64,000 nucleotides of DNA from JASLDZ01 sp964244065 (GCA_964244065.1 CAXTHH010000001.1:62001-126000); one strand, 5' to 3'. Positions 48,329 to 57,911 are shown, counted from the first letter of the stretch. The notes: generated by a model from the sequence alone, not told the origin. A program made the numbers and translations.

Positions 48329-48955
48329 ATGCTCCCGCCCCGCTACGACGACTTGGACGACGTGCGGGGCCTCTCACCCGAAGAGTGGCAGGCCTCAGAC
48401 GAGCTTGGGCGGCTTTCGGCACTTCAGGAAGTGGAGAAAAGAACGGCGGAGGCTCAACGTCGTGAGCCTTGCGCTGTGAGAGGCCGCGACTTCCCGGAGA
48501 ACGAGTCAGGGGCGCTGAGCCGGGACGGCAAGGTCATCTACGTGGCCAATCGGGACCTGCGGGCCGACAACCCCCATGAGGCCGTTGATACGACGGCTCA
48601 CGAGAGTTTCCACGCTTACCAGCGAGAGGTCATCCGGGACGCCGGTGAACATCCGGAGGTGAGCGACAACAAGAGAAACAACTGGGCTTACAACCAATCG
48701 AACTACGTGAGGCCAGAGGACGACATCGACGCTTACAGGGCGCAGTTTCTTGAACAGGACGCCCGCGCTTTCGGCGACGACAGAACTCGGCAACTGTGCG
48801 GACAAACCGCGCTGGAGCACGCTCTCGCGTCCGAGCAGGCACTACCTGACAAGGCCAAAGCTCACGCTGCCACCATGCGTCAGTTCGATGAGCTCGCGCT
48901 TGAGGAGCCCTCCCCCAAGCCCGAGCAGAGCAACAAGAAGGCTTTCAGCTACTAG
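48329..48955 (+). CDS. HExxH zinc-peptidase-like protein
   Basis: 208 residues. TTAHESFHAYQREVIRDAG contains the zinc-protease HExxH signature, with nearby Glu and Asp residues. Upstream LSRDGKVIYVANRDLRADNP resembles the fold entry of minimal metallopeptidases seen in polymorphic-toxin domains. No signal peptide. The target is unknown. It ends at the stop of the convergent relaxase gene. Confidence 0.65.
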   Translation: MLPPRYDDLDDVRGLSPEEWQASDELGRLSALQEVEKRTAEAQRREPCAVRGRDFPENESGALSRDGKVIYVANRDLRADNPHEAVDTTAHESFHAYQREVIRDAGEHPEVSDNKRNNWAYNQSNYVRPEDDIDAYRAQFLEQDARAFGDDRTRQLCGQTALEHALASEQALPDKAKAHAATMRQFDELALEEPSPKPEQSNKKAFSY

Positions 48956-51305
48956 TCAGGGTCGCAGAGTCGGCGTTCGGCGCGCTTGTTCCGCCATCTC
49001 GCGCTGCTCGCGTTCCCTGGCCAGAAGCTCGGCGTAGCGGTCGCTCCAGTTCTTGTTCGCGGCCCGGGCGGGGCGTTCGGGCACTAGGGGGGGCGCGGGC
49101 TCCGCGAGATAGTCGACCGTCGTGTCCTTCACCCGCCGGCGGCCGAGCGCCGCCTGCAGCGCCGCGCCGTTCTTGAACTCGTCCCGGCTGTAGGCCAGCT
49201 CGACGCCCTCGCGGTGGCGGCTCAGGGCGACGTAGGCGAGGTGCCGGTCGAAGCCGCCGGTGGCGAGCACGAAGGCACGGTCCACCGTCTTGCCCTGGCT
49301 CTTGTGCACCGTGACCGCGTAAGCGTGGTCGATGTCCGGGTAGTCGGCGGGATCAAAGGCGACCGTCTTGCCGCCGTCGAGCCGGACGGCCAAGCGCCCA
49401 TCCTCGGCCGCCTCAACCGTCCCCATGGAACCGTTCTTCACGCCCAATGCCCGCTCGTTCCGCAGGAAAAGCAGACGGTCGCCGGCTGAGAACGCGCGGT
49501 CGCCGGCCGTAGTATCGTAGATCCGCTCGTAGGCGGCGACGCGTCCGGCCGCCCGCTCGCCGGCGCGGGCCAAGTCGTTGAGCGCCCGCACGTCCGCACG
49601 GGTATGGGCCAGCAGCAGCCGCGACTGCTCGGGCGCGGTATCCCCAAGCGCCGTCCAGCGCGCCACCAGCGCGGCCCGGGCCGCCTCGGCGGTTTCGGCC
49701 GCCCGGACGGCCCCGCCGGCCGCGTAGCGCTCCAGCGCGGCGCCGGTGCGGCCGGTCGCCAGCTCGCGCGTGGCGGCGCGCTGCCAGTCCACCTTGTGGC
49801 GGCGCACCTCGGTCAGCTCGGCCGCGCCGAACCGGTCGGCGATGGCCCGGAAGGCACCGCCGGCCTCGATCGCCTGGAGCTGCTCAGCATCGCCGACCAA
49901 CACCACCTTGGCGCCGGCTTCGCGGGCGCGCTCCAGCATGCTCGCGAGCTGGTGGCTGCCGACCATGCCCGCCTCGTCCAGGACGAGCACGTCGCGCTCG
50001 CTCAGGAGGTCGTAGCTCTTGCTCCAGCCCCGTTCCCAGCTGGCGAGCGTGCGCGCCTCGATGCCGCTGCCGGCCAGGTTCTCGGCGGCGATGCCGGAGA
50101 GCGCGGCCCCGCGCACGGCGTAGCCTTGCGCCTCCAGCGCCCGGCGCACCTCGGCCAGCATCGTCGACTTGCCGCTGCCGGCGAGGCCGACCAGGCAGGT
50201 CAGATCGCCGCCCGCAATGATCGCCCGCGCGGCCGTCTCCTGCTCGTCGCTGAGGCGCGCGGCGGCGCGCATCGTGCGGTCCACGATCGCGCCGCGGACG
50301 GGATGGGCCTGCCGTTCGGCCATGGTCCAGGCCGTCGCGACCATGCGCTCCTCCAGCGCGACCATCTCGGCGGTCGAGAAGCGCTCTTGCCGCGCATCGT
50401 CCCGGCCGACGACGACGGCCTTGGCCTTTGCCGCGAGGTAGATCGCTTCGAACTGCGCGTCGTCGCTGTGGCGGTGAATCCAGCGCGCCAGGTCGTGTTC
50501 GGTGAAGGTGGACTGCCGGGCGGTCAGTGCCTTGAGCGCGAGGCCCGGGTCGGCCAGCAGGCGCTCGCCGTTCCGGCGCTGCGCCGCCAGCACCTCGGCG
50601 GCCCGCTCGGTCGCGGTCCCTTGCTCCTCCATCCGGTCAGCGGCGGCACCGCGTTTCGGCTGGCCCTCGATGCCGAGCCCCTGCGCTTCGTAGCTGCGCT
50701 CGTCCCAGCCGGGTCCCAGCTCGACGCCCAGCTCGGTCGCCCGGGCCCGGGCGAAGTCGCACCATTCGGCGCGCAGGTCCGCCAGCTTCGGCCCCTGCGC
50801 CTGGCCCGGCACGTAGTTCTTCCAGCTCACGTCGGCGTGCTTGGCCCCGAAACCCTTCGGCCCGACTTCCCGGGTCGGCATGAGTACATGAGCATGAGGC
50901 TGAGCTAATCCGTCAGCCGCTTCGGCGAGGTGCAGGTTCACATCGCAAATGCGGCCGCGAGCCACCAGGCGCTCGCGCGCGAAGTCGCAGATCAGCCGCC
51001 AGTTCTCCTCAGGCGGCAGTTCGCGCGGCAGGCTGATCTCGTACTCCTGCGCCACCTGGGAGTCGCGCCGCCGCTCCGCGGCCTCGACGGCGTTCCACAG
51101 GGTCTGGCGGTCCAGCAGCGCCGCGGGCGTTTGTTCCGGTGCCAGAATCGCGCTGTATGCGACCGTCTTGCTTGCGGGTGTAGTCGCAGCTCTGGCCGAG
51201 CCGCTTGTCTTCGAGCACAGCGCCGGCGCGATAGGCGGCCGCCCGCACGGCGCTCGCGCCCGCTCCGCGCGAATGAATTTTCGCGCTGAAGTGGAAGGCG
51301 GCCAT
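48956..51305 (-). pseudogene. TraA/MobA-type relaxase-helicase, one-base frameshift
   Basis: N-terminal relaxase start MAAFHFSAKIHSRGAG with DYTRKQD, then a single extra base near 51163-51164 and the second frame AYSAILAPEQTPAALLDRQTLW. PRELPPEENWRLICDFARERLVARG with HAHVLMPTRE (histidine triad) follows, then RecD-like helicase motifs GLAGSGKST and DEAGMVGSHQL and VTVHKSQGKTVDRAF. About 782 residues if repaired. It nicks oriT and unwinds DNA for transfer. As read, the helicase part lacks its nicking start. Confidence 0.85.
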
Positions 51306-51329
51306 CCGAGGATGATGCCTGATCGGAGC

Positions 51330-51377
51330 GGCGCTTTTCAAGCGCCATGTTGCTTGCAACATGTAAGCGCGCACTTC
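51330..51377. other. Candidate origin of transfer (oriT)
   Basis: Between the divergent relaxase and accessory genes lie two abutting perfect hairpins: GGCGCTT-TTC-AAGCGCC (51330-51346) and ATGTTGC-TT-GCAACAT (51347-51362). Directly beyond them the minus strand reads GAAGTGCGCGCTTAC (51377-51363), close to the TAAGTGCGCCCT-type nick region of MOBQ/Ti-like plasmids. Position and structure fit an oriT; the exact nick site is inferred. Confidence 0.55.
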
Positions 51378-51453
51378 GTGAAGCGGCCAAGTCGTTCTTG
51401 CTTTGATCTTTGCCGTTGTGAGATGGTTTTCGGCGGCGAAAGGAGGGGCTGGG

Positions 51454-51846
51454 ATGGGGGAGGAGGCGAAGCGCAAAGTGGTGCGGGTGCGGCTCGCGCC
51501 GGAAGAGCGGGAGCGGCGCGACGCGGAGCGTTTGGAGCGCCGGAAGGCGACGGAGGCGCGGGCGCTGCAAAGCTACAAGGATGCGAAAGCGCGGACGGCG
51601 GCGCTCGAAGGCAAGGCTCGGCTGCGGGAGCGCAAGCTGGAGACGCGGTTGAAAATCGTGCTCGGCGCCTACGTCATGGAGCACATGCAGCACGACCCCG
51701 ACTTCAAGGCCCAGATCGGCGCTTTGATGCAGCGGGTCGCCACGCCGGCGGAGGCGCAGCTCTTCGTCGATCAGCTGGAGGCGATCACGGCCCGCAAAAT
51801 CGCCAAGGCGGCCGGGAAGGGGAGTCCGGCACCACCCGCTACCTAG
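51454..51846 (+). CDS. Relaxase accessory (TraC/MobC-like) coiled-coil protein
   Basis: 130 residues from ATG after AAAGGAGG. The first half is highly charged (EEAKRKVVRVRLAPEERERRDAERLERRKATEARALQ) and likely coiled coil, the second half helical. Divergent from the relaxase with the candidate oriT between, as is usual for TraC/MobC proteins that bind oriT. Sequence assignment is by context. Confidence 0.6.
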   Translation: MGEEAKRKVVRVRLAPEERERRDAERLERRKATEARALQSYKDAKARTAALEGKARLRERKLETRLKIVLGAYVMEHMQHDPDFKAQIGALMQRVATPAEAQLFVDQLEAITARKIAKAAGKGSPAPPAT

Positions 51847-51979
51847 CGAAGCCGCCTGACAACTTCGGTTGCGGGATCGATCCTCCTCGACCGAGCCTCC
51901 GGTGATCTCCACGCCCGCGCCTGCCCGCGGGGCGCTTCGGAGCGGTTGTCGATGCGGTGCCGGTCGAGCGTCAGCGAAA

Positions 51980-52003
51980 GCGGGGTCGCCGGAGCGACCC
52001 CGC
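51980..52003 (-). terminator. Hairpin terminator of the small gene at 52009
   Basis: Perfect 10-bp stem GCGGGGTCGC/GCGACCCCGC with a 4-base loop, starting six bases after the minus-strand stop, followed on that strand by TTTCGCT. Confidence 0.7.
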
Positions 52004-52008
52004 GACCG

Positions 52009-52202
52009 TCATTGCTCGGACTGCGCCTTCGGCTTGCGGACCTGGATCACCAGCCGCCCGTCGGCCGGCAGGGCGTCGAGCCGGACGCCGAGGCTGCCGT
52101 CCTTGTTGGTCCAGGCGGCGCCGACCTCGATCCAGCGGGCCTTCTGGCCGTCGGCGGCTTCGGTGACGACGTAGCAGTTGTGGGTGGAGGGGTGTTGGCC
52201 AT
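52009..52202 (-). pseudogene. Small element-borne protein, one base short
   Basis: AGGAG and ATG at 52202 start MAN, but the conserved frame THNCYVVTEAADGQKARWIEVGAAWTNKDGSLGVRLDALPADGRLVIQ is reached only if one C is added near 52193. That gives 64 residues, a small beta-rich family frequent beside conjugation genes; function unknown. A hairpin terminator follows. Confidence 0.65.
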
Positions 52203-52707
52203 GGTTCGCTCCTTAGGTTCGGATCCCGGCCCCATGCCGCGATCACCCCGCGACCAGGGCCGGGCGGTCCCTGCGCCGGCGCCACACCCCCTTCCCGGTC
52301 GGCCTTAAGGCCGAGTGGTGCGGAAGGCGGGTTGGCGCGCGCAGGTGCCCGGCGGTCTTGCGGGTGATCCGGCATGGGGCTCTTGGGTGCCGGTCAGAGC
52401 GACTGCGCCGCGCCCGGCCGACCTGGGACAGACATTGCCCGCTCGTGCCGGCCCGAGTGCCGCTAGGTCGGCCAACTCGCCCTCGACACGGTGCCGGCGA
52501 GGCGTCCGCACTGCACGTGCAAGCGGTTAGCTTATGAAGGCCGCGCGCAAGCACATCGGCAGGGTTGAGGAAGTCTTGGGCGCAAAAAGAGGGCGTTCGC
52601 CCATGTGCTGGCCGGTTCCCGCTCGGGAACCTCAAGGCCAGCACGCCCCGGACCGCTGGGTCCGGGGCGCGGCGGCACCGGCGGTGCTTACCGTGAGCCG
52701 TTTTAGA
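52203..52707. other. Palindrome-rich noncoding stretch before the tRNA
   Basis: 505 nt, no supported gene. It holds a GGCCTTAAGGCC-type palindrome near 52302, inverted arms GGCCGACCT/AGGTCGGCC at 52416-52424 and 52465-52473, and the two larger hairpins listed separately. It may be a recombination or regulatory region of the element. Confidence 0.5.
52605..52668. repeat. Two strong hairpins downstream of the tRNA
   Basis: First, a nested palindrome: GTGCTGGCC (52605-52613) pairs with GGCCAGCAC (52636-52644), with GGTTCCCG/CGGGAACC inside. Second, GCCCCGGACC/GGTCCGGGGC (52645-52668) with a 4-base loop. On the minus strand they lie 40-100 nt past the tRNA 3' end, so they may terminate or process its transcript. 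Confidence 0.7.
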
Positions 52708-52791
52708 TGGTGCGGGTGGTCGGACTCGAACCGACACTCCTTGCGGAACCGAATTTTGAATCCGGCGCGTCTACCATTTCACCACACCCGC
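52708..52791 (-). tRNA. tRNA-Leu (anticodon CAA), element-borne
   Basis: 84 nt including encoded CCA. Acceptor GCGGGTG/CACCCGC, D arm with GGTAGAC, anticodon loop TTCAAAA (anticodon CAA, reads UUG), a Leu-type long variable arm (TTCCGCAAGGAG) and T arm GTTCGAGTCC. It differs from the split chromosomal copy by three substitutions and one missing D-loop base. The anticodon stem has one G-U pair. It lies 64 nt beyond the integrase stop. Confidence 0.93.
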
Positions 52792-52854
52792 GTCGTGTGA
52801 GTTATAGCCAGGACGGGCCGCCGCGCCAACACGCTCCGTGCGGGATTGGGCGAC

Positions 52855-54117
52855 TTACCCGCCGGCTCGCGTCCGGGCCGGCCGCTTCTGCTTTGCGGCC
52901 GGCTTCTTAACGTTGATGGCGCTGGCGTCGATCAGCTCCTTGATGTGGTCGGCGTAGTGCTTCTGGATCATCTCGACGCTGGTCCGGCAGTTCTTCGCGA
53001 CATCGTAGACCTGCGCCCCCTGCATCAGCCGCATGCAGATGTAGGAGTGCCGCAGACTGTAGAGCGAGCGGAGCTGGCCGTCGCGCGCGGTCTTGAGGCC
53101 GGTGTCCCGGAGCACGTCGTTCAGCAGCTCGCGGTGGAGGTTTGGGAACAGCAGGTCGTTCGGCTTCGGGCTGCGCCGGGCGAGGACACGGCGGTAGGGG
53201 TGCACGGCGCCGGGCATGGTCTTGCAATTGCCGAAGCCCATCTTCCCATCCGTGACGCGGATATGCAGGACCTCCGTCCCGTTCATGTCCGCGCTGTCGA
53301 CGTTCACGTCGCGCACCTGGAGGCGTCCCAGCTCGTCCGGGCGCAAGCCGCTGTTGGCGGCGAACAGCACCAGGTCGTGCAGGTCCTCCGCCTCTGCCCG
53401 CCAACGCTCCTTCTTCGGGTTCTTGGCGCGCTCGGCGGTGGCCGTGTAGAGCTGCTTGTACTCCTCCGGCGAGAACCACGGCCGCGAGCGCACCTTCTTC
53501 GAGCGCTTGTAGGGTTCCGACATGTCCGGGACGGTCTCGATCAGCCCCCGGCGCTTCGCCGTCTTCAGGATCAGGCGCAGCGTGACGATGTCGTGGTTTA
53601 TCGTGCTGTGGGCCGGCACCTTGCCGCCGCGGAACGTGGCGATGCGGTGCTCGCGATATTGCGAGATCAGCGCTTCGCCAATCTCGGACAGGCGGTACTT
53701 TTCGGAGAACGGCAGCAGGTTCGCGTTGATGCGCATCTCATGCGAGCGCATGTACTTTTCATTGCGCTGACCCTGGGTGAAGACCGGGTATTCCTTCACA
53801 AAAAGATCGCAGGCCTCGGCGAACTTCGGGCCGGTCGCTTGTTTCCGGCGGCGACGGTCGGTGATCTCGCCGGAGGCCGGAGCCGCCGCCAGGTTCAACG
53901 ACAGTCCGCGTTTCCGCAGCAGCTGCCGCTGCTTGAGGTACCACTCTTCCGCGAAGGCCTGCGCCGCGGCGAGGTTTGCTTCCTTGGTCGTCTCGCGAAG
54001 GTTGATGCCGTCGAGGCAGGTGGAGCACTGCCAGAAGCGGCTGCGGTCACGTCGATAGACGTGCACCTTCTGATCGTTGAACAGCAGCGTGACCTTGTCC
54101 GCCGCCGCTGTCACCAT
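52855..54117 (-). CDS. Tyrosine recombinase (integrase)
   Basis: 420 residues from ATG 54117 (GGGGTCGG upstream). The frame extends to 54222 at the edge of the att site, but that start has no ribosome site. The catalytic domain has Arg in NSGLRPDELGRL (about 259), the SLRHSYICMRL box (about 354-364) and the nucleophile Tyr in QKHYADH (about 388). It would cut the 15-bp core in tRNA-Leu and move the element in and out. Its start lies about 105 nt from attR. Confidence 0.92.
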   Translation of the reverse strand: MVTAAADKVTLLFNDQKVHVYRRDRSRFWQCSTCLDGINLRETTKEANLAAAQAFAEEWYLKQRQLLRKRGLSLNLAAAPASGEITDRRRRKQATGPKFAEACDLFVKEYPVFTQGQRNEKYMRSHEMRINANLLPFSEKYRLSEIGEALISQYREHRIATFRGGKVPAHSTINHDIVTLRLILKTAKRRGLIETVPDMSEPYKRSKKVRSRPWFSPEEYKQLYTATAERAKNPKKERWRAEAEDLHDLVLFAANSGLRPDELGRLQVRDVNVDSADMNGTEVLHIRVTDGKMGFGNCKTMPGAVHPYRRVLARRSPKPNDLLFPNLHRELLNDVLRDTGLKTARDGQLRSLYSLRHSYICMRLMQGAQVYDVAKNCRTSVEMIQKHYADHIKELIDASAINVKKPAAKQKRPARTRAGG

Positions 54118-54222
54118 CCGACCCCAAGAGTGTATAAAGGATGTGAAAGGTGCATCGGCTCGTGTGTCGCGATCTAAGTCATTGTTGTAACTGCACTTTT
54201 CAACAGTGAAATCGGTAGACAT

Positions 54223-54237
54223 CGGATTTTGAGTCCG
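54223..54237. other. Right attachment site (attR core)
   Basis: Second copy of CGGATTTTGAGTCCG, identical over 15 nt to 25120-25134, at the junction of the integrase upstream region and the 5' tRNA-Leu remnant. Confidence 0.9.
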
Positions 54238-54265
54238 GCGCGTCTACCAGTTTCACCACACCCGC
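54223..54265 (-). pseudogene. 5' part of a split tRNA-Leu(CAA)
   Basis: Minus strand gives acceptor GCGGGTG, D arm with CTGGTAGAC and the anticodon stem and loop, then stops at the att core. With 25078-25134 it restores the complete gene. No tRNA 3' half follows on the element side. Confidence 0.9.
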
Positions 54266-54367
54266 ACGGAGACCTGGCGGGCGTTCGGGCCGGCGTGGCC
54301 GGCCCGGTCGCGCGAGATGTCCGGGCGCTCAGTCGCGCAGGGCGCCCGGATCGTCAAGCGCGCGCGA

Positions 54368-54928
54368 TCAGCGGCCCATCTTGGTCTGCATGGTGCGCAG
54401 CGTGTTGATGTGGCTCTGCACGATCGGCGCGGTGGTGGTGGCCAGCTTCTTCAGCTTGGGCTCCTCTCCGCCCGCGGCGTAGCCCGTCTGCACCGACAGG
54501 GCCTCCTGGTGGCTCATCAGCTGCTGCTGGACGTAGGTGCGGTCGAAGTCCTCGCCCGTCTTACTGCTGAGCTCGGTGATCATGGCCTGCTGGTCGGCGC
54601 GGAGCGGCGGGGGCGGGGGCGGGGTCATGCCCAGGCCCTTAAGCGTCGCCATGAGCTGGCTGGTGGTCTTCGTATGCTCCCGCACCATCATGGTCCCGAA
54701 GCTCTTCACGGCGGGCGACTTGCCCTGCGCCTGGGCCAGCTTGCCCTCCTCGACCTCGAACTGGTCGCTCTGTCCGGCCGCGGTGATGTAGTCCGGAGTG
54801 GGCAGGGCGGGGCCCGTGGCCTCGGGGGCGGGGCCGCCCACGCCGTGGTTCATCTTCGAATGGTCCTGCGCGCCGGCCGCGCCGGCGATGGCGAGCGCGA
54901 CGACGCCGCCGAGAACGATGGAACGCAT
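54368..54928 (-). CDS. DUF4142 family exported protein
   Basis: 186 residues from ATG after CAGGAGAG. Signal peptide (RSIVLGGVVALAIAGAAGAQ), then a four-helix ferritin-like DUF4142 domain: DQFEVEEGKLAQAQGKSPAVKSFGTMMVREHTKTTSQL and SHQEALSVQTGYA. Often periplasmic and stress-linked; exact role unknown. Confidence 0.9.
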   Translation of the reverse strand: MRSIVLGGVVALAIAGAAGAQDHSKMNHGVGGPAPEATGPALPTPDYITAAGQSDQFEVEEGKLAQAQGKSPAVKSFGTMMVREHTKTTSQLMATLKGLGMTPPPPPPLRADQQAMITELSSKTGEDFDRTYVQQQLMSHQEALSVQTGYAAGGEEPKLKKLATTTAPIVQSHINTLRTMQTKMGR

Positions 54929-55059
54929 GAGTCTCTCCTGGCCGGACCTGATCTCCGGCGACCTATGCAAACCGCGCACGCCCTGCCAGGGTTCCTCAAT
55001 CTATCGTAAGCTAAGCTCCTTCACCCGACCTCGACGATCGGCGCGGTAAGGCTGCGGGC

Positions 55060-55572
55060 ATGACCGCCGACGAGCTCGCCAGCTTCCGCGCGCTTCTGCG
55101 GGCCCAGGCCGAGGCTCCGCGACGTCGCCCGCGCCTTCTCGCTCCCCGGGAGCGTCGGCCCGTCGTGGCGGCGGCCGCCCCGGTCGCGCCGTCGCCGCCC
55201 TGCGCGCCGTGGCCGGTTTCCCGCGCGGAGATCCTCGTGCTCGCCGCGTCCGCGGCGGCTCCGCCGCCCCTGTTCGGTCGGCGGGCGGTCGACGCCGTCG
55301 CGGCGACTCCCGACGCGACGGCCGCTCCGCGCCTGTCGCCCGAGCCGCTGACCCTCCGCACCGTGGTCAGTCCGTCCGCGCCGCACCTGTGGGAGGTGCC
55401 CCCGACGGCGCCCGAGCCGGAGCCGCCGCCATCCCCGCCCGCAGTCGCGCCGGGCGGTTGGACGCGCGCGCGTCCGCCCTCGGCCCAGCGCCGGCTGCTG
55501 GGGCGGCTGGAGTCCGTGTTCCTGGCCGAGCGCTTGGGGCTGGACGCCCGCCGGGAGGCGCAGCGGGGCTGA
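55060..55572 (+). CDS. Hypothetical Pro/Ala-rich protein
   Basis: 170 residues, MTADELASFRALLRAQAEAPRRR..., with a Pro/Ala-rich centre and a more regular C-terminus (SAQRRLLGRLESVFLAERLGLDARREAQRG). No signal peptide, motif or clear ribosome site. An overlapping minus frame (55021-55608) is of similar length, so the coding strand is not certain. Confidence 0.4.
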   Translation: MTADELASFRALLRAQAEAPRRRPRLLAPRERRPVVAAAAPVAPSPPCAPWPVSRAEILVLAASAAAPPPLFGRRAVDAVAATPDATAAPRLSPEPLTLRTVVSPSAPHLWEVPPTAPEPEPPPSPPAVAPGGWTRARPPSAQRRLLGRLESVFLAERLGLDARREAQRG

Positions 55573-55628
55573 CGGCCGGTTCCGCGGCCCCATGTTGCGG
55601 CGCAGCACGAGCGGGGGCAGAAGCGGGC

Positions 55629-56844
55629 ATGGCCGCCCACCCCCGCCCGAAGTCCGCCTTCGCGAAGGCGCCGTTGGGCCTCGTGCTGCTGCTGGGCTCG
55701 CTCACCGCCTTTCCGGCCATGTCGATCGACATGTACCTGCCGAGCCTGCCGGCGCTCGCCCGCGACCTGCACGCCACGGCGGGGCAGGCGCAGCTGACGG
55801 TGGCGGCCTTCTTCACCGGGCTGGCGCTCGGGCAGCTGGCCTACGGCCCGTGGTCGGACCGCGTGGGGCGCCGCCCGCCGCTGCTGATCGGCGTGGCCGT
55901 CTACGTGGCGGCGAGCATAGGCTGCGTGATGGCGCCCAGCGTGGAGGCGCTGATCGGCCTGCGGTTCCTCCAGGCGCTGGGGGCGTGCGCGGGCTCGGTG
56001 ATCGCCCGGGCGGCGGTGCGCGACCGGTACGAGGGGCACGAGATGGTCCACGTCTTCTCGCTGCTGATGCTGGTCATGGGGCTGGCCCCTGTGCTGGCGC
56101 CCTTCCTGGGCGGCGCGCTGCTGCTGGTGGGCAGCTGGCGGCTGATCTTCGCCGTGCTGGCGGTACTGGGCTCGCTGATCGGCGCGGCGGTGATCCTGCG
56201 CCTGCGCGAGACGCGCTCGCCCTCGACGGCCGCGCAGGCGCGCTCCGAGTCGCCGCTCGCCGCCTACCTGGCGCTGCTCGCCCAGCGCGAGGTGACCGGC
56301 TACGTGCTGGCGGGCGCGCTCTCCGGGGCGGCCCTATTCACCTACATCGCCAACGCCCCGGACCTCCTGATCACCACCTACGGCGTGCCTGCGCAGGCGT
56401 TCGGCTGGGTGTTCGCGGTGAACGCCATCGGGCTGATCGGCGGGGCGCAGGTGAACGCCCGGCTGGCGCGGACCACGCCCTCGGCGGTGATCCTGCGCCG
56501 CGCCCTGGCGGTCGCGACGGGGTTCGCCGTGTGGCTGGCGGCGGTGGCCTGGACGGGGTGGGGCGGCCTCGTGGGCCTGTTGATCCCCACCTTCGGCGTG
56601 ATCGCCACCATGGGCTTCACCCAGCCGAACGCGACGGCGTGCGCCATGGGCGTGGACGACCGGAGGGCGGGCTCCACCTCCGCGCTGATCGGCGCCGCCG
56701 GCTTCGGCGTCGGCGCGGTCTCGGCGGCGATCGCCAGCGCGGTGCACGACGGCACGGCGCGGCCCATGGCGGCGATGATCCTGGTGGCGCTGGTGCTGGG
56801 GCAGGGCGCGCTGGCGCTGCTGACGCGCCGGCCGGCCGCCGACC

Positions 56845-56867
<23 letters not shown>
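55629..56867 (+). CDS. Bcr/CflA-type MFS drug exporter
   Basis: 412 residues, 12 helices. PAMSIDMYLPSLPALARDLHAT in helix 1, the GPWSDRVGRRPPLL loop after helix 2 and RFLQALGACAGSVIARAAVRDRYEG define the Bcr/CflA subfamily of proton-driven exporters (bicyclomycin, sulfonamide). Its end overlaps convergent fliP by 23 nt. Confidence 0.93.
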
Positions 56868-57650
<783 letters not shown>

Positions 57651-57654
<4 letters not shown>

Positions 57655-57911
57655 GGGCGGCGCTCCCCGTCCAACCAGCGGCCCTCGCCCAGCAGCAGCA
57701 GGCGCTCCACCCCGTCCACGCGCACCAGCACCAGGCGGCGGTTGGGGTCGAGCACCAGGGTCTCCACTACGCCCAGCCGCCGGTCCTCCGGCCGCTTGAT
57801 CTGGAACAGCCCCGGCGGCCCCCAGCGCCGGGCGGCGTAGGCGGCCAGGCCCAGGAGGCCGAGCGTCAGGCCGAGGGCGAACAGCGCCCGCAGGAACGAG
57901 AGGAGGTCCAT
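57651..57911 (-). CDS. fliO: Flagellar biosynthesis protein FliO
   Basis: 86 residues. One membrane helix (LFALGLTLGLLGLAAYAARRW) and a small cytoplasmic domain with RLGVVETLVLDPNRRLVLVRVDGVERLLLLG. FliO helps assemble FliP. It overlaps fliP by four bases. The 105-nt gap to flgB has one TTAAC (minus or plus) that could be half of a CtrA box, a weak hint only. Confidence 0.9.

Larger units (their letters stand above)
25120..54237. mobile_element. Integrative mobilisable element in tRNA-Leu
   Basis: About 29.1 kb between identical 15-bp repeats within a split tRNA gene. It holds a tyrosine integrase at the right end, relaxase, VirD4-type coupling protein, candidate oriT, defence-like genes and its own complete tRNA-Leu. 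No VirB/T4SS assembly genes are seen, so transfer would need a helper. Base composition is visibly lower in G+C from 25.1 to 31 kb than the backbone. Confidence 0.88.

Noticed and set aside
55021..55608. Minus-strand 195-residue frame
   Set aside because: Arg/Gly-rich noise-like translation; the plus-strand frame is somewhat more protein-like, though still uncertain.
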